Positions 48,152 to 56,892 are shown, counted from the stretch's first letter. The stretch is 64,000 nucleotides of DNA from Miniphocaeibacter massiliensis (GCF_900232905.1 NZ_OCTQ01000001.1:620001-684000); one strand, 5' to 3'. Translations and numbers: made by a program. The notes: generated from the letters alone by a model not told the origin.

Positions 48152-49297
48152 ATGAAGAAATTTTTTAGTTTGATAACAGTTTTATTATTACTTACTATTA
48201 CTGTTACAGCTTGTGGATCAAATTCCACTAAAGACACAGGAGACGCTAAAGAAAAAACAAATTCTAGTTCTGAAGATGTACCAGTATTAAATGTATCTTG
48301 GGGAAATGAGATGCATACAGGAATTATGTACTTACCATTTATTGCACCTGAACTTTTTGAAGATGAAAGTATAAGGATTAACCCTATTTCTGATTCTCAA
48401 GGTGAATTGCAAAAAGATGGAAAAACTATCGCCATTCTAAAACAAGTTGTTACAAAAGGTGGTTCTGAAGTAGCTACTTTAATGGGACAAAAACATTTAG
48501 ATATTGGATACACTTCTAGTACAGCTATGCTAACTGCCTACGACACAGGTACAGAACTTTCTATTCTTTGCCCTATTCAAGCAGATGGTGTTGCAATAGC
48601 TGCTGCAAAAGACGTTCCTTACAATACTTTCGACGAGTTTGTAAAATATGCAAAAGAATCAAAACAACCTATTAAAGCTGGATACCATTCAGCAGTTAGT
48701 AGCCCTAGAGTTGTTTTAGAATATGCTATGAAAGATGCAGGTTTAAAAGTTACTGAAGATCCTGGTGATGTTGAAGCTGATGTATTACTTGTTGACTTAA
48801 AAGGTGTGCAAAATCTAGTTCCATCTTTGTCTAGTGGACAAGTAGAACTTTGGGCAGGTCCTGCACCTAATCCACAAAATGCTGAAAGTACTGGCGTTGG
48901 TAAAATAATAGCTACACTTAATGATTTACCCGAAGGTAAATGGTCAAATTTCCCTTGTTGTGTATTCTCAGCTAGAAATGAAGTTATTGAAAAATATCCA
49001 GAAGTTTTTGAAGCTTTAATGACAGTTACAACTTATACTGCAGACTATGCTAATGAAAATCAAGAAAAAACTGGTGAACTTTTAGCTGATACTATTGGCG
49101 TTGAAAAAGATATTTTACCTAAATCTTTAATAAAATATTCTACTGAACCAACAGATAGATTTGTTGAAGGTATGAAAGTTTATTACGAAGCCATGACTGA
49201 CATGGGTAAATTTGAAGGAAGATTGAAAGACAATACTTTTGAAGAAGCAAAAGATGATATTTTTAAATTTGATATTGTAAATAAAGTACGTTCTTAA
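48152..49297 (+). CDS. ABC importer substrate-binding lipoprotein (NMT1/SsuA-like)
   Basis: 381 residues. Lipoprotein signal with lipobox VTAC (about 18-21), Ser/Lys/Asp linker, then a type II periplasmic-binding fold: LNVSWGNEMHTGIMYLPFIAPELF, LMGQKHLDIGYTSSTAML (about 109) and AGPAPNPQNAESTGVG (about 245). This class binds nitrate, sulfonates, taurine or pyrimidine precursors. No ligand-specific gene is nearby, so the substrate is open. First gene of a three-gene operon. Confidence 0.88.
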   Translation: MKKFFSLITVLLLLTITVTACGSNSTKDTGDAKEKTNSSSEDVPVLNVSWGNEMHTGIMYLPFIAPELFEDESIRINPISDSQGELQKDGKTIAILKQVVTKGGSEVATLMGQKHLDIGYTSSTAMLTAYDTGTELSILCPIQADGVAIAAAKDVPYNTFDEFVKYAKESKQPIKAGYHSAVSSPRVVLEYAMKDAGLKVTEDPGDVEADVLLVDLKGVQNLVPSLSSGQVELWAGPAPNPQNAESTGVGKIIATLNDLPEGKWSNFPCCVFSARNEVIEKYPEVFEALMTVTTYTADYANENQEKTGELLADTIGVEKDILPKSLIKYSTEPTDRFVEGMKVYYEAMTDMGKFEGRLKDNTFEEAKDDIFKFDIVNKVRS

Positions 49298-49324
49298 TAA
49301 TAGTGTAATTGAGGTTTTTAATAT

Positions 49325-50161
49325 ATGAATAAACATTTAAACAAGTGGGTTTATCCTTTAATAGTTCCTATAATTCTAATAATTATTTGGACTATTGCTG
49401 CAAAATTAGTAGATAACCCTTCTATTTTACCTCCAGTTTCAGATATTGTTTACCATTTTACTCACGCAATGGACAATTTTATAGGACTTGGCTCTCTACC
49501 TAGAAATATAGGTTTTAGCCTTGTAAGAGTACTTTTAGGGTATAGCTTAGGAGCTTTAATAGCTATACCTTTAGGGCTTTTAATGGGATATTTTAGAACT
49601 ATGAATTCTCTATTTGAAAGTTTTATAAATCTTTTTAAACCTGTACCACCTTTAGCTTGGCAACCATTAATATTAGGTTGGTTTGGAGTAAGCAGTCTAG
49701 CTACAATTTTTGGACTTACCTATGGTAAAAGTTTTGTACTTTGGGATAACTATAAAATATCTATGATTTTTCTAATTGCAATGGGAAGTTTTTTTCCAGT
49801 AGTTGGAAATGTAATGTTTGGAGTTAAAAATGTTAGAAAAACACTAATAGAGTCTGCTAAAGTTTTAGGAGCTAGTAACAAAGACATTTTCTTTCAAGTA
49901 CTTCTTCCTTCCGCTTCCCCTACTATTTTAAACGGTCTTAGAATGGGACTTGCTACTGCTTGGGGTTGTTTAGTTGGAGCTGAAATGCTCCCTGGTAGTG
50001 TTTCTGGTGTAGGATATTTAATAACTCACGCTTATGAACTTGCAAGGATAGACTTAGTTATTACTGGAATTATTTGTATAGGTGTAGTTGGAGCTTTGCT
50101 TGATGGTATCTTTAAATTTATTAGTCAAAGATATTTTTCATGGGAAAGTAAAGTTAGATAG
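49325..50161 (+). CDS. ABC importer permease (SsuC/TauC-like)
   Basis: 278 residues with six hydrophobic helices. The EAA loop reads ESAKVLGASNKDIFFQVLLPSASPTILNGLRMGLATAWGCLVGAEM (about 179). Partners with the lipoprotein upstream and the ATPase 9 bases downstream. Confidence 0.92.
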   Translation: MNKHLNKWVYPLIVPIILIIIWTIAAKLVDNPSILPPVSDIVYHFTHAMDNFIGLGSLPRNIGFSLVRVLLGYSLGALIAIPLGLLMGYFRTMNSLFESFINLFKPVPPLAWQPLILGWFGVSSLATIFGLTYGKSFVLWDNYKISMIFLIAMGSFFPVVGNVMFGVKNVRKTLIESAKVLGASNKDIFFQVLLPSASPTILNGLRMGLATAWGCLVGAEMLPGSVSGVGYLITHAYELARIDLVITGIICIGVVGALLDGIFKFISQRYFSWESKVR

Positions 50162-50170
50162 GAGGATTAT

Positions 50171-50935
50171 ATGAATTATTTAAAACTAGAAAATATAAAA
50201 AAAGTATTTTCTAATAATTCAAAAGATGATTTTATAGCTTTAAATGATGTTAATTTAGAGATAAAAGAATCAGAATTTATATGTTTACTTGGTCCTTCTG
50301 GTTGTGGAAAATCTACTATACTTAGAATGATTGCTGGTCTTGAAACACCTAGCTCTGGAAGTATAATATATAAAGATAAAAAAATATATAAGGCTCAAAA
50401 AGATATAGGAATGGTTTTTCAAAACTATTCTCTTATGCCTTGGCTAACAGTTCAAGATAATATTGTTCTTGGACCTAAATTTTCAAAAGTTTCAAAGAAT
50501 GAAAGAAAAGACATAGCTAATCATTACCTTGAAATGATAAATATGACTGAATTTGGTGGAGTATATCCTTATGAATTGTCTGGAGGCATGCAACAAAGAG
50601 TAGCTATTGCTAGAGCTTTAGCAAATAACCCTGACGTTTTACTAATGGACGAACCTTTCGGGGCTTTAGATGCATATACAAGAATAGTGTTACAAAAAGA
50701 ACTTTTGAAAATTTGGGAAAAACATAAAATAACAGTAGTTTTTGTTACACACAGTGTAGATGAAGCTGCTTATTTAGCAGATAAAGTTGTTTTTATGAAA
50801 TCTAAACCTGGTAGAATTTACAAAGAAATTCCTATTATCATGCCTAGAGAGCGTAAAAGAGAAGACCCACAGTTTGGAAAAATAACATCAGAATTATTAC
50901 AACTTTTTGAAGAAAATAATAAAATTAAAAAATAA
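50171..50935 (+). CDS. ABC importer ATPase (SsuB/TauB-like)
   Basis: 254 residues. Walker A GPSGCGKST (about 42), Q-loop VFQNYSLMPW, signature LSGGMQQR (about 138), Walker B VLLMDEPFGALDAYTR and switch His in FVTHSVDEA. The final segment MKSKPGRIYKEIPI is typical of nitrate/sulfonate-type ATPases. GGAGG precedes the ATG. Confidence 0.94.
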   Translation: MNYLKLENIKKVFSNNSKDDFIALNDVNLEIKESEFICLLGPSGCGKSTILRMIAGLETPSSGSIIYKDKKIYKAQKDIGMVFQNYSLMPWLTVQDNIVLGPKFSKVSKNERKDIANHYLEMINMTEFGGVYPYELSGGMQQRVAIARALANNPDVLLMDEPFGALDAYTRIVLQKELLKIWEKHKITVVFVTHSVDEAAYLADKVVFMKSKPGRIYKEIPIIMPRERKREDPQFGKITSELLQLFEENNKIKK

Positions 50936-50959
50936 AAGACTAGATTACTAGTCTTTTTT
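50935..50959. terminator. Terminator after the ABC importer operon
   Basis: AAAGACTAG / CTAGTCTTT then T run, starting at the ATPase stop. Confidence 0.85.
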
Positions 50960-51450
50960 TGTTTCTAAATTCGGAAAAGAATTACACTCTTTCCCAAATA
51001 CATAAATATCTAAAATATAATCTTCTTCTATATTCTTTTTACTTATAATCTTGTCTTCCACTTCTTCTTTGTCACTTTTTATCAAAACTTATATTCTTTA
51101 ATTTTAGAAATAATATTATCACCGTATATTACTACTAAAGTATCTTCTTCACCTTTATTATATATACCTGTGTTATTTTTTTAATCATAGTCTACAATCT
51201 TGCTTTCTACTCCATCCTCATATTTATTTTTATTAAAAATATCTAAATATACTTTTCTTTATCCTTTCCTAAATAAGATATGTAATTTAAAAATTTACTT
51301 TGTTTTAGTAAAATATAATCTTCATTTTTAGAATACTTTCTCTCAAGTTGTTTTTCAGGTTTATTACTATAAAAGTAAAAAATTAAACCTACTATACAAA
51401 TTATAAAAAAATACAAGTACCTATTATTTAATATTACTATGTTTTTTCAT
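50940..51450 (-). pseudogene. Decayed gene for a small single-helix exported protein
   Basis: From ATG at 51450 (GGGGGTAAGAAT upstream) the frame stops after MKKHSNIK. Shifting one base reveals a hydrophobic helix (YLYFFIICIVGLIFYFYSNK) and then KPEKQLERKYSKNEDYILLK before another stop. In another shift near the end it reads SDKEEVEDKIISKKNIEEDY and ends DIYVFGKECNSFPNLET. Several frameshifts and stops separate coding-like pieces, so the gene is dead. Original function unknown. The rest of 51451-51643 is the metY leader. Confidence 0.6.
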
Positions 51451-51540
51451 ATTCTTACCCCCTTTAAACTAGTTAAATTATTTACATATTACTCCTTATT
51501 ACACTTTAAAACCTTAATAATATTAAATAAACAATGCAAA

Positions 51541-51577
51541 TCTATCATTATAGTTTAAAACTATATTCTATGATAGA
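51541..51577 (+). other. Inverted repeat upstream of metY
   Basis: TCTATCAT-TATAGTTT pairs with AAAACTATA...ATGATAGA. It lacks a T run, so it is not a clear terminator. It is a candidate operator for the sulphur-metabolism gene downstream. No S-box or T-box consensus is visible here. Confidence 0.35.
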
Positions 51578-51643
51578 TTATTAATATTTTCTATATTTGT
51601 TTGTACATGCTAAAATTAATGAAAACTTAGGAGGATATAGAAA

Positions 51644-52933
51644 ATGACAAAAGAAAGAACTTTAAACTTTGAAACTTTACAATTACACGTTGGTCAAGAA
51701 GAAGCTGATCCAGTTACTGGCGCAAGAGCCGTTCCTATATATCAAACTACTTCATACGTTTTTAATAACAGTCAACATGCAGCTGATAGATTTGCATTAA
51801 AAGACCCTGGAAATATATATGGAAGACTTACCAATCCAACTCAAGATGTTCTTGAACAGCGTATAGCTGCCTTAGAAGGTGGAGCTGCTGCTTTAGCTGT
51901 ATCATCTGGAGCTGCTGCAATAACTTACGCCATTATTAGTTTAGCTAAGTCTGGTGATAATATAGTTTCTGCTAAACAAGTCTATGGTGGAACATACAAT
52001 TTATTTGCTAACACATTAAAAACTTTTGGAATATCAACTAAATTTGTAGATGCAGACAATCCAAATAATTTTGAAAATGCCATTGATGAAAACACTAAAG
52101 CAATATTTTTCGAAACTTTAGGTAACCCTAACTCTAGTATTTCAGATATAGAAAAAATAGTAGAAGTAGCACACAAGCGTAAAATACCTGTAGTTGTTGA
52201 CAATACTTTTGCAACACCATACTTATTTAAACCTATTGAACATGGAGTTGATATAGTAGTACATTCAGCTACAAAATTTATTGGAGGTCATGGAACTACA
52301 CTAGGTGGTGTAATAGTAGATTCTGGAAAGTTTAACTGGGAAGAATCTGGTAAATTCCCACAATTAACAACTCCTGACCCTAGCTATCACGGAGCTGTAT
52401 TTACTGAAGTTGCTGGAAATGTAGCATATGTTACTCGTATTAGAGCAATTTATCTAAGAGATACTGGTGCAACAATATCACCTTTTAATGTATTCTTATT
52501 GTTACAAGGCGTTGAAACACTATCTTTAAGATTAGAAAGACATATTGAAAATACTTTAAAAATAGTAGATTATTTAAAAAATAATAGCAAAGTAAAAACT
52601 GTAAACCATCCATCCTTAAAAGACAACAAATATAATGATTTATACAACAAATACTTTAATAAAGGTGCTGGAAGCATATTCACTTTTGAAATAGACGGTG
52701 GAGAAGAAGAAGCTAAGAAATTTATAGACTCTTTAGAAATTTTTTCATTACTCGCAAATGTTGCAGATGTAAAATCCTTAGTTATTCACCCTGCAAGTAC
52801 TACTCACTCTCAACTTTCAGAAGAAGAACTTTTAGAACAAGGAATAAATCGAAATACAATTAGACTTTCAATAGGTGTTGAAAATATAGACGACTTAATT
52901 TATGATTTAGAAAATGCATTTAATCAAATATAA
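51644..52933 (+). CDS. metY: O-acetylhomoserine (thiol)-lyase
   Basis: 429 residues, a PLP enzyme of the Cys/Met-metabolism family. PLP-Lys is in VVHSATKFIGGHGT (about 210). Other motifs: LQLHVGQEEADPVTGARAVPIYQTTSYVF near the start, IYGRLTNPTQDVLEQRIAALEGG (about 60) and SLVIHPASTTHSQL (about 384). Makes homocysteine from O-acetylhomoserine and sulfide, or methionine with methanethiol. AGGAGG lies 9 bases before the ATG. Fits with metK elsewhere in the window. Confidence 0.94.
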   Translation: MTKERTLNFETLQLHVGQEEADPVTGARAVPIYQTTSYVFNNSQHAADRFALKDPGNIYGRLTNPTQDVLEQRIAALEGGAAALAVSSGAAAITYAIISLAKSGDNIVSAKQVYGGTYNLFANTLKTFGISTKFVDADNPNNFENAIDENTKAIFFETLGNPNSSISDIEKIVEVAHKRKIPVVVDNTFATPYLFKPIEHGVDIVVHSATKFIGGHGTTLGGVIVDSGKFNWEESGKFPQLTTPDPSYHGAVFTEVAGNVAYVTRIRAIYLRDTGATISPFNVFLLLQGVETLSLRLERHIENTLKIVDYLKNNSKVKTVNHPSLKDNKYNDLYNKYFNKGAGSIFTFEIDGGEEEAKKFIDSLEIFSLLANVADVKSLVIHPASTTHSQLSEEELLEQGINRNTIRLSIGVENIDDLIYDLENAFNQI

Positions 52934-52961
52934 AAAAGGCTAGATAATTCTAGCCTTTTTT
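52932..52961 (+). terminator. Terminator after metY
   Basis: AAAAAAGGCTAGA / TCTAGCCTTTTTT directly after the metY stop codon. Confidence 0.85.
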
Positions 52962-52987
52962 ATATTTATAGTTAGCTAATTTATTCT

Positions 52988-53200
52988 TTATCCACCTATT
53001 AAGAAATCTAATACATTCCATCCATCTGAAGTTTCATCTTTATATAGCTCTGTAAAACCACATCTACTACAACTAATAGTTATAAATTTTTTGTTCTGTA
53101 CATCAAAAAGTTTTGCAAAATTTCCACCTGTTGCCTGAAATTGGTCTGATACATAATGTTCATTACCACATTTTTCACAAATATACTGTTTCTTTTCCAT
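52988..53200 (-). CDS. Zinc-ribbon protein
   Basis: 70 residues from ATG at 53200 (MEKKQYICEKCG), chosen because ATGGAGGAAACT lies just before it. Two C-x2-C pairs: CEKCGNEHY (about 8-11) and ISCSRCGFTELYKD (about 43-46). Resembles small nucleic-acid-type zinc-ribbon proteins of Firmicutes whose role is unknown. It follows the paralogous membrane-protein genes with a 31-base gap. Confidence 0.8.
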   Translation of the reverse strand: MEKKQYICEKCGNEHYVSDQFQATGGNFAKLFDVQNKKFITISCSRCGFTELYKDETSDGWNVLDFLIGG

Positions 53201-53231
53201 AGTTTCCTCCATTTGTATAATATTTTTCAAC

Positions 53232-53816
53232 TTAATATTTGCCTATATCTCCATATTCTGTTGCAACTAAAACAAATCCTTCTAATATATCGTCATATTC
53301 TTCTAAATATCCATCATCATTTATTCTAAAGCTAGTTATATGTCCACTTGGATATCCATCTGCTGAGGTTCGTCTTACTTCAATATACACTAATCCATCT
53401 TCGGATTCTTTTGAAGTAGTTATAATCTTTTCATAAGGTTCTTCATTTAAAACACTCCATTCATATATATCTTTTCTATAATTTAAAACTTTATCTACCC
53501 AGTCTTCTACTTGTTGAACAGTCATAGCTTTTTGGTCTATTTGATAACTTTCGTTATTGTTAATTGCATTTATATTTTCTGCTTGTTCTTCTTTATTTTT
53601 TATTTTATTTATAAAATCATATTCTGTTCCTTTAAACTTAGTTTGGTATATTAAAAAAAGTCCTGAAATAAGTACTGAAAAGAATATAATTACACGTATT
53701 CTTTCTTTTTTTCTCTGAGCTTTACGTCTTAAATAGTACTCTCGCCAATCTGAGTCGTTCTGCCTTTTTCTTAAAAACTCATCAGTATGATATTTATATT
53801 TTCGTTTATTTTTCAT
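53232..53816 (-). CDS. Single-pass membrane protein, paralogue of the neighbouring gene
   Basis: 194 residues. Basic cytosolic N-terminus (LRRKAQRKKERIRV), one membrane helix (about 43-59), and an external C-terminal domain of about 100 residues: QKAMTVQQVEDWVDKVLNYR, LNEEPYEKIIT, LVYIEVRRTSADGYPSGHIT, FRINDDGYLEEYDD, VLVATEYGD. The same pattern recurs in the gene at 53849. No family recognised. Together they look like a duplicated surface-exposed sensor or enzyme-like domain. Confidence 0.65.
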   Translation of the reverse strand: MKNKRKYKYHTDEFLRKRQNDSDWREYYLRRKAQRKKERIRVIIFFSVLISGLFLIYQTKFKGTEYDFINKIKNKEEQAENINAINNNESYQIDQKAMTVQQVEDWVDKVLNYRKDIYEWSVLNEEPYEKIITTSKESEDGLVYIEVRRTSADGYPSGHITSFRINDDGYLEEYDDILEGFVLVATEYGDIGKY

Positions 53817-53848
53817 ATATTACTCCAAAATTATATTTTCCTCTTTTT

Positions 53849-54589
53849 CTAATTCAATACAACTCCTGGTTCTCCATATTCTGTTGATATAACCACATAC
53901 TCACCTGTTACCCAATCCATTTCTTCAAGATGACCATTGGCATTAACTCTAAAAGTTGTAACATGATTATCGTGCATACCATCTGAACTATCTTGTCTTA
54001 CTTCTATATAAACCAATCTATCTGGCGATTGTTTTGCAGGAGTCATAATTGTGCCATAGGGTTCTTCCTTTAAAAATTCCCAGCCGTAAACATTCTCTCT
54101 ATATCTTAAAACTGTATTTACCCACTCATTTACTTGGTCAATAGTCATAGCTTTTTGATTTACTTTCGGCTTGGTTTTATTAATTATTGGATTTGTAGAT
54201 TTCGTTTCTTCTTTAGCTTTCTCTGTAGTCTCTATTTTTTCCGTAGTTATTTCTTTTAATTCTTCTGTAGCTTTTGTAGCTTCCGTTTCTTTAACAGCTA
54301 TAATATCATTTTCTTTATTTAAACTTGAATTAACCAGTATCATTGCTACTATAATAAGTACTGTTACTAATATAATAATGGCAATTATAGCTATAGTTTT
54401 AGATCTTTCGTCTCCTGCTTTATTCTTGAAATTTTCATCTGAATATATTTCTTTATTTTTATTCTCCTCTTCTTTTCTTTTAATTTCATCTTTTATTTCT
54501 AAATGTCTTACTCTTCTATGTAAATCCTCTTCACTTATTTTTACAAATTCATCTGTATTTTGAATATCTTTATTTTTATCATCATTCAT
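53849..54589 (-). CDS. Single-pass membrane protein, longer paralogue
   Basis: 246 residues. Charged coiled-coil-like cytosolic N-terminus (about 18-60), one membrane helix (about 66-88), Thr/Glu/Lys-rich stalk (about 98-140), then the shared C-terminal domain: QKAMTIDQVNEWVNTVLRYR, LKEEPYGTIMT, LVYIEVRQDSSDGMHDNHVT, FRVNANGHLEEMD, VVISTEYGEPG. The opposite-strand frame at 54171-54563 is a shadow of the Thr/Glu repeats. Role unknown. Confidence 0.65.
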   Translation of the reverse strand: MNDDKNKDIQNTDEFVKISEEDLHRRVRHLEIKDEIKRKEEENKNKEIYSDENFKNKAGDERSKTIAIIAIIILVTVLIIVAMILVNSSLNKENDIIAVKETEATKATEELKEITTEKIETTEKAKEETKSTNPIINKTKPKVNQKAMTIDQVNEWVNTVLRYRENVYGWEFLKEEPYGTIMTPAKQSPDRLVYIEVRQDSSDGMHDNHVTTFRVNANGHLEEMDWVTGEYVVISTEYGEPGVVLN

Positions 54590-54619
54590 ACTAAACTACC
54601 TCTTCATAACAAATATTTT

Positions 54620-54991
54620 TTATTCCTTATTTGTAAGTTTTTGTTCCACTTTTATTGTTGTATATATTAAAAATCCTATTTGTATAAAAGCTACTAACAC
54701 TATAAATAAATCATTATTTATAAAGGATATACTTAATATCCCTACCTTTATTAAAAATATAATTGCAATATTAACCACTTCTAATATAATCCCAAATTTA
54801 AGCCATAACTTACTAGCATATTCATTTGCAAACTTCCAGTTTTCTTGGTTTTTCATACTAAGTCCAGACCTAAATCCAGTAATTTTTCTAATTTTGCCCT
54901 TTGCCAATTTCTTCAAGTAAAATGAACCCAGTATCATAATCAAAGGAATTAGGTTAATTACTACTATATTAAATAAACTTATTGATCTCAT
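54620..54991 (-). CDS. SdpI-family membrane protein
   Basis: 123 residues from ATG at 54991 (MRSISLFNIVV), since GGAGGAAACT directly precedes it. Three helices (about 7-25, 62-82, 92-112). The conserved motif GFRSGLSMKNQENWKFANEYA (about 40-60) matches SdpI/YhfL proteins; Bacillus SdpI gives immunity to the SdpC toxin and recruits the repressor SdpR. Here no sdpC or sdpR is adjacent, so immunity is only possible. Next to the paralogous membrane proteins. Confidence 0.78.
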   Translation of the reverse strand: MRSISLFNIVVINLIPLIMILGSFYLKKLAKGKIRKITGFRSGLSMKNQENWKFANEYASKLWLKFGIILEVVNIAIIFLIKVGILSISFINNDLFIVLVAFIQIGFLIYTTIKVEQKLTNKE

Positions 54992-55043
54992 AGTTTCCTC
55001 CAATACATAGTATTTTACCCTGTTTTATATATTATATATCAAA

Positions 55044-55079
55044 TAAAAAAAGCCCCCTAATTTTTAGGGAACTTTATTT
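55044..55079 (-). terminator. Terminator after trpP
   Basis: On the minus strand AAAGTTCCCTAA / TTAGGGGGCTTT followed by T run. Confidence 0.8.
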
Positions 55080-55080
55080 T

Positions 55081-55590
55081 TTAAGCTCTGCTTAACTTTC
55101 TAGATACTTTTAGTGACTTTGCAAGAAGTACTCCTAATACTGTATTCATTAAAGATGCTGGTAGTACTACTGTTGCAACTAATGTTAGAAATTGACTACT
55201 CATTGAAGGAGTAAATATAAATACTGCAAAAGCTAAAAATACAAATCCACTTAAAAGTGTTCCTACAAAGTTTATAATTGCTGACTTTACAGTATTTAGT
55301 TCAAACTTAAATATAAATCTATAAATTGCATATACAATAATTCCTGCTGCTAATTTATCTAATATAGAAGGAATTTGTCCTCCCGGAAATTTTGTTGTCA
55401 TCATTGCTAAAACTCCAGCAACTAGCGAAATAATAATTGTTGAAGAAAATTTTTTACATATAAATATTGCTAAAAACATCATTGCAAGTAACATATCTGG
55501 TGTAACTCCAAAAATTGGAGGTGTAATATAGTGTAATACCGTTCCTAAAGCTAATAAAACTGCTGACATAACCATTTCTTTTGTTTTCAT
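55081..55590 (-). CDS. trpP: TrpP-like tryptophan transporter
   Basis: 169 residues with about five hydrophobic helices. TrpP-type features: MSAVLLALGTVLHYITPPIFGVTPDMLLAMMFLAIF (about 8-43), MTTKFPGGQIPSILDKLAAG (about 64) and NFVGTLLSGFVFLAF (about 107). Import of tryptophan is supported by its leader, a T-box whose specifier codon is TGG (Trp). Ends with a terminator. Confidence 0.9.
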   Translation of the reverse strand: MKTKEMVMSAVLLALGTVLHYITPPIFGVTPDMLLAMMFLAIFICKKFSSTIIISLVAGVLAMMTTKFPGGQIPSILDKLAAGIIVYAIYRFIFKFELNTVKSAIINFVGTLLSGFVFLAFAVFIFTPSMSSQFLTLVATVVLPASLMNTVLGVLLAKSLKVSRKLSRA

Positions 55591-55801
55591 TTTTTATATC
55601 CCCTTTCTTAGCCTAATTCATTAAATTAATTATTAGGCTTAAGCTATCATTTAAATAGCATTATATTTTCATTGTTTAAAATTTTTTCTCTTATTCTTTT
55701 TTTAGTTTTATTTACTCTTAAAACCATACTTACCAACTCCACTTTTATTTAATACTTATCCTACCTAGCCTTGTAAATACACAAGTCTTATTAGGTAATA
55801 A

Positions 55802-56055
55802 TAAAAAAACACTTGCTCCTATAAAAGGAGCAAGTGTTAAACTCGCGGTACCATCCTAATTTATGTACTATAAAATACACATCTCATTTCAAATACTTTC
55901 ATATTCTATCCCTATAAGGTGAGAAACACCCTCCGACTACTATAATTCTTCTTTGATCTCATAGACCCATTCATAAAATCCTACTTGGAAATTTTCACCA
56001 ACTATTTCCTCTCTACAAAGTAAAAACTTTACTACTCCCTCTAATCATCGATTAA
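55802..56055 (-). promoter_or_regulatory. T-box leader, Trp specifier, controlling trpP
   Basis: On the minus strand the leader has Stem I with GAGGAAAT and GGTGAAAATTTCC elements, specifier loop GAA-TGG-GTC (TGG at 55969-55967), the T-box sequence AGGATGGTACCGCG (near 55857-55844) and a terminator ACACTTGCTCC / GGAGCAAGTGT with T run. Uncharged tRNA-Trp should stabilise the antiterminator and turn on trpP. The specifier call is from reading the loop by eye. Confidence 0.92.
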
Positions 56056-56059
56056 CATT

Positions 56060-56088
56060 ATTATAGTCTTATAAGAATAATTTGTCAA
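56060..56088 (-). promoter_or_regulatory. Consensus sigma-A promoter of the trpP T-box
   Basis: On the minus strand TTGACA (56088-56083), exactly 17 bases, then TATAAT (56065-56060), both perfect consensus. Predicted start about 56053, at the head of the T-box leader. Confidence 0.9.
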
Positions 56089-56166
56089 CTTTGTTAATAA
56101 TTTTTTATTATGTTTTTCAACTTCAAATTGACATAATACAACACCATAGTTATAATTAAATTGCTT

Positions 56167-56242
56167 GCTCTCTTAGCTCAGTAGGTAGAGCGCTTCCATG
56201 GTAAGGAAGAGGTCGCCGGTTCGATTCCGGCAGTGAGCTCCA
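56167..56242 (+). tRNA. tRNA-Thr (anticodon GGT)
   Basis: 76 bases with encoded CCA. D arm GCTC...GAGC, anticodon stem CTTCC/GGAAG around loop ATGGTAA (anticodon GGT), T arm GCCGG TTCGATT CCGGC, acceptor GCTCTCT pairing with AGTGAGC, discriminator T, CCA at 56240-56242. One T-T mismatch lies in the acceptor stem. A strong terminator follows at once. Confidence 0.93.
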
Positions 56243-56277
56243 AGTCGCTTCTATTAGTATACAGAAGCGACTTTTTT
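56242..56277 (+). terminator. Terminator after tRNA-Thr
   Basis: AAGTCGCTTCT / AGAAGCGACTT stem and TTTTTT, starting at the last A of the CCA end. Confidence 0.9.
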
Positions 56278-56376
56278 ATTTTAAAATTAACCTGAAAATA
56301 TATGTATTGCTCTTATATTATTTAAAATATATAATAAATGTACTAAATATTTTTTATATTGTAAAAAGGTGATTTC

Positions 56377-56859
56377 ATGAATTGGAAACTAACAAGAAAA
56401 GTAGAATTTGTATTTATTATATTAATAATTCTTATAATTTCAATAACTTATATTACTAAGAAAAAAAATGGCACACTAAAATATTTACGAGAAATTAAAG
56501 AAACTCAAGTTAAAATTTCTGAATATATTATTGATAATTATGAAGGAATTGAAACTATTGAATGGAACGGTTGGTTTGAATTATATGCTCCATTTAGTAT
56601 AAAAACTTACAGAGCTACATATATGACTATTAATGGTTACAATCACGAAGAAAATGGTTCATATTCGTATCATTATATTGTTAACAAGCACATAGACAAT
56701 ATAGAACTTGTAGACAGATACCTCCAGGTTGACCCTTATTATGAAAATATTGGCGATATTGAAGCTATTCAAAAAGAATTTAGAAATCAAGGAGTTAAAA
56801 AATCTAAAGTTGGTAGCCCTAATGCTAAAATAACCTATAATATAAATGAACTTGAATAA
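56377..56859 (+). CDS. Membrane-anchored putative immunity protein, divergent copy A
   Basis: 160 residues. Short basic start, one N-terminal helix (about 11-27), then an external domain sharing the array core: REIKETQVKISEYIIDNYEG, IETIEWNGWFELY, YMTINGYNHEENG, and the tail AIQKEFRNQGVKKSKVGSPN. It is the most divergent of seven paralogues and has an ATG start with AAAGGTGATTTC upstream. Immunity is inferred from repeated copies beside a secreted-toxin-like gene. Confidence 0.65.
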   Translation: MNWKLTRKVEFVFIILIILIISITYITKKKNGTLKYLREIKETQVKISEYIIDNYEGIETIEWNGWFELYAPFSIKTYRATYMTINGYNHEENGSYSYHYIVNKHIDNIELVDRYLQVDPYYENIGDIEAIQKEFRNQGVKKSKVGSPNAKITYNINELE

Positions 56860-56892
56860 TACAAATTAAAAATATTATATAGGAGGATATCT

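Noticed and set aside
51541-51577. Riboswitch for metY
   Set aside because: Only a simple inverted repeat is present; no S-box, T-box or SAH-riboswitch consensus could be read in the leader.
54171-54563. 130-codon plus-strand frame opposite the longer paralogue
   Set aside because: Product of Thr/Glu/Lys low-complexity codons read antisense; no ribosome site.
54620-54991. SdpI-like gene as part of an SDP cannibalism system
   Set aside because: No sdpC-like toxin precursor or ArsR-type sdpR gene is adjacent, so only family membership is claimed.
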